From positions 24,759,873-24,823,872 of the forward strand of contig OZ020248.1 of NCBI GenBank assembly GCA_963971285.1: a DNA stretch of 64,000 bases, given 5' to 3'. Of the stretch, positions 58,661 to 64,000 are shown piece after piece (position 1 is the first letter of the stretch; every line of letters begins with the position of its first letter). A program made the position numbers and the translations under genes. The notes under the pieces were generated by a model. That model worked only from the letters and a program-made list of their open reading frames with translations, did no database searches and was not told where the DNA came from. This DNA comes from Astropecten irregularis (taxonomy: Eukaryota > Echinodermata > Asteroidea > Paxillosida > Astropectinidae).

Positions 58661-60203
58661 TAATTATTCGATTTTGTCAAACCGACGGATTTCCATAATG
58701 CAGAATACCAGTGTATACGTTTAAAGTCTTTTAGCCATAATTATTATGTACTTGCAATTTATTATTATATTTTATGTATAAACCACAGCACCAGTGCTGT
58801 AGTTGATGGTTTGCTGCAAAATTCGCCAATTTAAAAGAACTACCAGGATGGACGACGAGGATATAGTAGAGCAGCTATAGCAATGCTCATGATCACAGTT
58901 ATTTTATTCGCATGTTACCGAACAATATTAGTGCCAGATACGTCTATATAACTTTCTTATAATATTGAAATAAATGCCCAGTTAAAATATGAGACCATGT
59001 CAGTCGAATTATGTTATTTTGTTCATTTCCATAGCCTAAATATTGTATGTTGTATAAATCTCAGAAAAGTTGGTATAGCAATCAATATCGTGTGCTTTTA
59101 TCTTGAAAATCGCCGTTTTACAGTCCGTGTGTCTTGTTTTCTCCATGAAATTGTCAAAAGGTTGCATTTTCAATAATTCCAAAATAGTTCCAATCGCGTT
59201 GACTGCAAACTTTTGTCCTTCATAATTTGATTGGCAAACAGCTGAACTCGAAATTATAACAATATGCCTATTGCCCGTGAATCTGTTCTACTTTTTAACA
59301 TTCTGCTGTACTGCGTGTGAAAATTATTAAACATCGATAGGCCTGCTGTTTGCCGTGTCAAGCTAGCCCACCTCGACCATACATCACCAGACAAATGCGA
59401 GATTAACGCAACAATTGGAATCGCAATGAAGTGTGACAAGTTCAGTTTTGCATTTTGAACAAAAATACATTTTGTAATGATTCGTATGAAGCGCATGAAT
59501 TTCAAGTTACTTCAACTCGAGTGCCTAATTAACATAAACGACGCACCGCCCACATTAAAGTCAAACCCAACACATTCCAAGATGTCTGGTCTCCAATTTC
59601 ACATGGCTAAATACAGACTTGGATTTTTCTCTTTTTTTATGTCCTCTAGTGACTATACAATCTTTATTTGAAGCAAAACGTACCACAAAGAAGTGGAAAT
59701 AATGATATGGTGCCAAGTGGGGTGGTTCAGTGTTCGTTCAATTGACGAAATTGGCACTTTTGGCAGTTAAAATTTCATAATTATGTAGGCATTTAATATT
59801 TAATTATGATTATGAAATCAGCCATTTATTAGCAAGATCCCTCGAGGTAACGCTATGTTGATGGCCATGGCCGACGAGTTTTGGGTGCCCTAAAATTACT
59901 TACAGTATATGCAAGCATTGTCTTCTTGCAAACGTTGTCTTTGCTTATTATTTCTTGGGTTTTGTTTTGGTGGTTTTAATTTATGTTGTGTCTGTCGATG
60001 TCACGAATAATTATGTTATTATATACTGAAAATAATAATTATACACTTCATGGTGGTGCGATGTATGCCCACACTCACTGCGTTAAGACTGTCTAATCAC
60101 CTTGCGGGCTGTTGACGTATGGGGGCGCTGTACCATTGCTCGTACGGGGCTGCTTACTCACCGCATACCGTCCGTATCGTATCGTAGCGAGGGGTTTTGT
60201 ACA
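58661..60203. other. Intergenic stretch, nothing recognised
   Basis: AT-rich DNA with no supported feature. Confidence 0.4.
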
Positions 60204-60493
60204 TTAAAGGTATAGTATCATACTTTGGTTTTTATCAAAGAAATGCAGATTCATGGGCAAAACTACCAAGACAGATACAGTAACAGTCATCTGTGAAAAT
60301 TCAGTCCCATACGTTGCCCACTTTTTGACGAAAACGGTGAAGTCTTTTCTTTGTTATTTTTGATCTTTTAAAAGATCAAAAAAGATTTTCGGTCGTTGGT
60401 TTACTCATTTCTGGATAAATACACCAATTCAAGCGGAAACATTTTAACGGATATGTTTCTACCACCACCAATATCTTGATAGTTCATACCCTT
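60204..60493. mobile_element. TTAA MITE, copy 7 (right end missing)
   Basis: TTAA (60204-60207), AGGTATAGTATCATACTTTG and the central TTTTAAAAGATCAAAAAAGA identify it. The right part breaks off at TTCATACCCT. Confidence 0.7.
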
Positions 60494-61880
60494 TTTGCAT
60501 TCTGTGATATGCGCGGTTCTATAGAGCTACTTAATTTTTATTTTTATTTGGCTTTTCGGATTATGATGGGAAAAGGTATTGCTTTTGCTCTGATTTTGTT
60601 TTCTTCCTCGTCTTCTCCTTCAAATTAATCCCATAAACTTTGTACATGGGCGTACGGTACTCCCCACTTTGGTCAATTTTAAACTCAGTCGATCTTGACC
60701 AAACTTGGTTTAAGGTTACGTCATCATATACGTCACGTACGTGACAGCATTTAAATGTGCAAACTTTATATGCCAATCAAGAACAAACCCTATAGGTTCA
60801 ATTGGAATGAAACTCAGTACAGTATGTCTAAAATTGCAACGATCGATCGATCGACGCCATGGCGTCACCCTTTATTTTTATGAGTTACTAAAATTTGGGG
60901 TCATTGGAAGTTCGACTGGATGTAGTCATGGAAGTAGAACTATTTCTACCTCCGTGGTAATTACGTCCGTGATGTATATCAAAATTATATGACTGTGGCC
61001 TCTGTCGGGTACTGCACTGGTTCGAAATGACGCAATAGTGGTCATACACGGACGGTCGGCCGGAAGCACCCGATCGACCACCAACAAAGGCGAGATCGCG
61101 CGCCTACGGACGTTTTTTTTTTTTTTCATTTTCATAATTCCTTATTGAATTAAACGAGGTCATTTTTGTGCTTTGTCTTCGGGTAAATCATATGATACAG
61201 TCCAGTCATCAAAGTTTAGAACACGATTTTCCGAACAAAGACTGTTCACTGATACGTACGCATAATGGAGGAAAGCTAGTTTCCCTCCTCCATGGTTCAA
61301 CCATGGTTCAACCATTCTACTACCTCCATGGTTCAACCTATCGATCCATGCACCAATAACTCATTGGCAAAGATGGAAAATCATTGTACATGTAATTTTA
61401 CCCAGGGCGGCAGGAATAGGCTACATACATGTAGTTACACTGAGTATCCAAGTCGATATGCCTTTATACCACACCGCAAATAAGGACGCATACATTTGTT
61501 AATAAATTAGGCTGACACGAATAAGGCTAGGCGCCATTAACAGCGAGCGCCGTCATGTCTGGAAAAGCAAACGAGTTTTTAATTGGGAAAATGGGAGATA
61601 ACTCTTGCCAGCAGGGGAGATAACAGCTCCCCCTCCCCACACACCATAACCACGACCGTCACGCTTTTGGTGCGTGACTCATCTCACCACACTGTGCTCA
61701 TTGGCCACATAATAATACGTGGTATCCGGCGCTTGGTAACCGACCCCTTTAACGGAACTCCAAGGCCTAGCCTATGCGTAATCTCGCAGGGAACTCAATC
61801 CAATGAGGTTTTCGCATGGAATTTCCATGTGGTTGCCCTGATTAGCATAAAACAAAGTCAGACAAAGGAAACCCTGCCTT
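60494..61880. other. Intergenic stretch, nothing recognised
   Basis: A short direct repeat of CCATGGTTCAACC at about 61292-61340 is the only local structure noted. Confidence 0.4.
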
Positions 61881-61884
61881 CGCG

Positions 61885-62059
61885 GCGAGTAACGCGTTGA
61901 AACTTCCATGACAAAACATGGCGGCCGCCATGGAAGTTCTCATGGAAAAGTAAAGGAAATTCCATGAATCAATAACGCGCAATTGTATTGGACGAGAGTG
62001 TGAAGACTTATCCATGTCAAGTCGACAATTGTCAGCACGCGGAGAACACAAATCAGGGA
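61885..62059 (+). promoter_or_regulatory. Putative promoter and leader of the right-edge gene, with a short upstream frame
   Basis: CATGGCGGCCGCCATG (61917-61932) is a palindrome containing ATGGCGGC, a motif often seen at YY1-type start regions. The ATG in it opens an 11-codon frame (MAAAMEVLMEK, then stop) that ends before the candidate start codon at 62060, so it would be an upstream open reading frame. This is motif-level evidence only. Confidence 0.35.
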
Positions 62060-64000
62060 ATGGATGAAGACCTGAAATGTGACAAAGATTATATTTTGGG
62101 AACAACGACGTGTTCACGGCGTAGTGAAACGACGTTCAGTGTCAGGCATTTACGTGAGTTGAGTTTGGTTTTTGTTTGTTTGTTTGCTTTTGTCTGACAT
62201 ATTAATTTCAAGCTGGTCCAAACACTGACTGAGCAGTCAAAACATGACGGGGGTCATGTCAACGTGAAATGTTAAATTGACCACCAATAAACTATGGATG
62301 GGGCCTATAAACAAAACGTAACGTTAGGCCTGCTGAGGGGTCCTTTCCTCCATGGTTTAATAAATAATATAGCGTGTGACTTTCGTAGTAATTTTGAATA
62401 TAATGGTGGGTAGCCGTGTCAGTCAGATTGTATTTTATGTAACTGTAAGTAATTTTGGTAATTTCATGGCCCTCTTGTCATTCATATTATACTAGGAATG
62501 TAGGCTAAGTACTAGTACTGACACATGTTTACATGTAACATTAAGCCTACTTGTACATAATTTCAAGTAGGCCTAACGTTAGGCTGAAAGATTGCTGACC
62601 ACCATTTATGATCCAGTACTACTTGACACTTCACTGCATGAGATAGATCATGAGGCAAGTCGACTGAGTGACAACTCGACTCGAGACAGCTCGACCGTAA
62701 AGACGAGTACTCGAATTTGAGACAGCTCGACCGCAATTTCGCAAAGACAACTTGACAAGTCGACTCCATAGCGGGCATAGGGGGCACGCTGCAACAAGAA
62801 AATGGAGTTGACTCTTGGGTCGAGTTGTCTTTGCAGTCAAGCTATAGTCTCACTCTCAGAGTCGAGTTGTTTTTGCGGTCGACTTGTCTCGAGTCGAGTT
62901 GTCCCGTGCCCGATACAGTGATGTACACATACATGTATGTAATGTACATGTTACACATCATGTATGATGTAGTATTGGACGAGATTAGATCATCTACATA
63001 TGTATTTACCTACATGTCATGAACATGTCCAACTGAGCAGTGTATTGTCTGGGCTTGCATGTAGGCCTACAATTCAGTATCTTTCGTTGCAAATGGTTTC
63101 ACATTCAATTCTCTTGATTCTTGTTTTGATTACGTATTATGAAATCATTATATTTGAGTGAACCACACAGAAGTTAACAATTATTATTGTTTTATTTTCT
63201 TTTGATTTATCATCCAGGTCAATGCTACCAGTGCGGTAATTATGCTAAAAGGTTAGTCAATTTGTATGCAGTGCAGTCATACGTCATTATGTTACTTGTT
63301 AGTACAACAACGTTGTGTCCCAATACAGCAAGGTCGTATGTACAGCGTGTCTGTGCATGAATTTGCATGAAATTACATACTGTATGTTCATAAAGACGCG
63401 TATGTTGTTTAAAGGTAAATGTGCCCCACACATTGCACTGACACAAACTGGTTTCCTGCAAAGACCTTGTTGTTTGGTGATATGGCGTCGTTGCACTAGT
63501 GTTATGACAACGTGTGATTTATTAATTTTTTACACTAAAGCCTATTCTTACTTCGTGCGAATTGCATTGTGAAGTGTATTGTGATGCAAAACGGATTTTA
63601 CGTCATAACATTTGGCAGTGGACAAGTCGAAAATGTGCTCAACTTCTGTCAAGATTTTTTGGGAATACCCACGTATGTACAAGTTACAACTGACTTCAAT
63701 TTCGGTTTCACAAGTGCATCCGCATGAAGTATGACCTAGGCTTGTTATTGGTTTCTATCATACTGTACATGACACTTCCTGAACACCCCCCCCCCCTTTC
63801 CCCAGCTGCATGGAAATTGACCTTTGACCTTTTGTTACAAGACCAATGCAATTTGTGTTTGTAGTAACTGGAAAAAAACTTTGCAGTAACTGCTCCAGAA
63901 AAGCAAACTTCAGTGCACTTTCTGCACTGCACTTATAATCAAACAACTAGATTGTTTTCCCACAGGCATGCCCTAAAGAATTGCACTGACATGGGAAGTT
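62060..64000 (+). CDS. Candidate cysteine-rich gene running off the right edge (3 exons)
   Basis: Exon 1 (62060-62153) reads MDEDLKCDKDYILGTTTCSR and onward to SVRHL, ending in phase 1 at GTGAGT. Exon 2 (63218-63251) is only 34 nt, between TTATCATCCAG and GTTAGT, and encodes QCYQCGNYAK. Exon 3 begins at 63966 after TTTTCCCACAG and reads HALKNCTDMGS to the window end. The phases agree (1 then 2) and no stop interrupts. Splice sites are good and the peptide is rich in Cys with a CxxC pair, as in small metal-binding or disulphide-rich domains. I do not recognise the family. The start codon is not certain: the frame is open upstream of 62060 for about 80 bases. Chance agreement of three short exons is possible. 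Confidence 0.38.
62655..62912. mobile_element. Foldback with GACAACTCGACTCGAGAC arms
   Basis: GACAACTCGACTCGAGACAG at about 62670 is mirrored by CTTGTCTCGAGTCGAGTTGTC near 62884-62904. Further GTCGAGTTGTCTTTGC-like blocks fill both halves. It lies in intron 1 of the right-edge candidate gene. Confidence 0.65.
63252..63965. other. Possible intron, nothing else recognised
   Basis: Between the last two candidate exons I see no repeat family. A C run lies at about 63786-63796. Confidence 0.35.

Overview
This is eukaryotic, metazoan DNA, most likely from an echinoderm and perhaps a sea star. Genes are split by short-phase GT-AG introns and lie in AT-rich DNA full of small palindromic transposons, tRNA-derived SINEs and short runs such as ACATGTA and TAGGCCTA. 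The one histone gene ends its H2B fold in TKYTT, as I recall echinoderm H2Bs doing, where vertebrates have TKYTSSK. The phylum call is an inference; no rRNA, mitochondrial or species-specific sequence is present.

Three genes can be assembled exon by exon, all on the + strand. (1) 12051-28861, eight coding exons: an EF-hand rhomboid intramembrane protease of the RHBDL1/RHBDL3 type, 388 aa, with the catalytic Ser and His present but GASA in place of the usual GxSG around the serine. A separate exon at 2869-3092 could supply a different N-terminus and would give a 434-aa isoform. (2) 37912-38641, two coding exons: a histone H2B variant with a coding intron, a probable 5' UTR intron and an AATAAA signal, and no histone stem-loop, so it looks replication-independent. 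(3) 49172-57358, six coding exons: a 551-aa ankyrin-repeat protein whose later repeats closely resemble espin. A fourth, weaker gene starts near 62060 and leaves the right edge: three small exons in matching phase, with a GCGGCC-rich promoter and a short upstream reading frame before them.

The rest is introns and intergenic DNA, and most recognisable structure there is mobile or tandemly repeated. The elements include: seven copies of a MITE with TTAA target duplications and a shared central palindrome; a family of palindromic MITEs with CAGGGGCC-type ends; two foldback elements whose arms carry what looks like a histone mRNA 3'-end signal (stem-loop plus purine-rich downstream element), placed either side of rhomboid exon 3; a 1.4-kb non-autonomous hAT element with a perfect 8-bp target duplication, inserted into a minisatellite; a 22-bp minisatellite of about 70 units downstream of the rhomboid gene; several tRNA-derived SINEs, one kind arranged as a tandem array; a LINE 3' fragment; and two copies of a hammerhead-like motif typical of Penelope-like elements.

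The three main genes have unrelated products (membrane proteolysis, chromatin, actin-linked scaffolding). Nothing suggests they are co-regulated beyond sharing a strand. The most unusual signals are the histone 3'-end-like stem-loops in the foldback elements, the altered active-site motif of the rhomboid, and a CAGTAG tandem splice acceptor that would switch an in-frame stop into the rhomboid mRNA.
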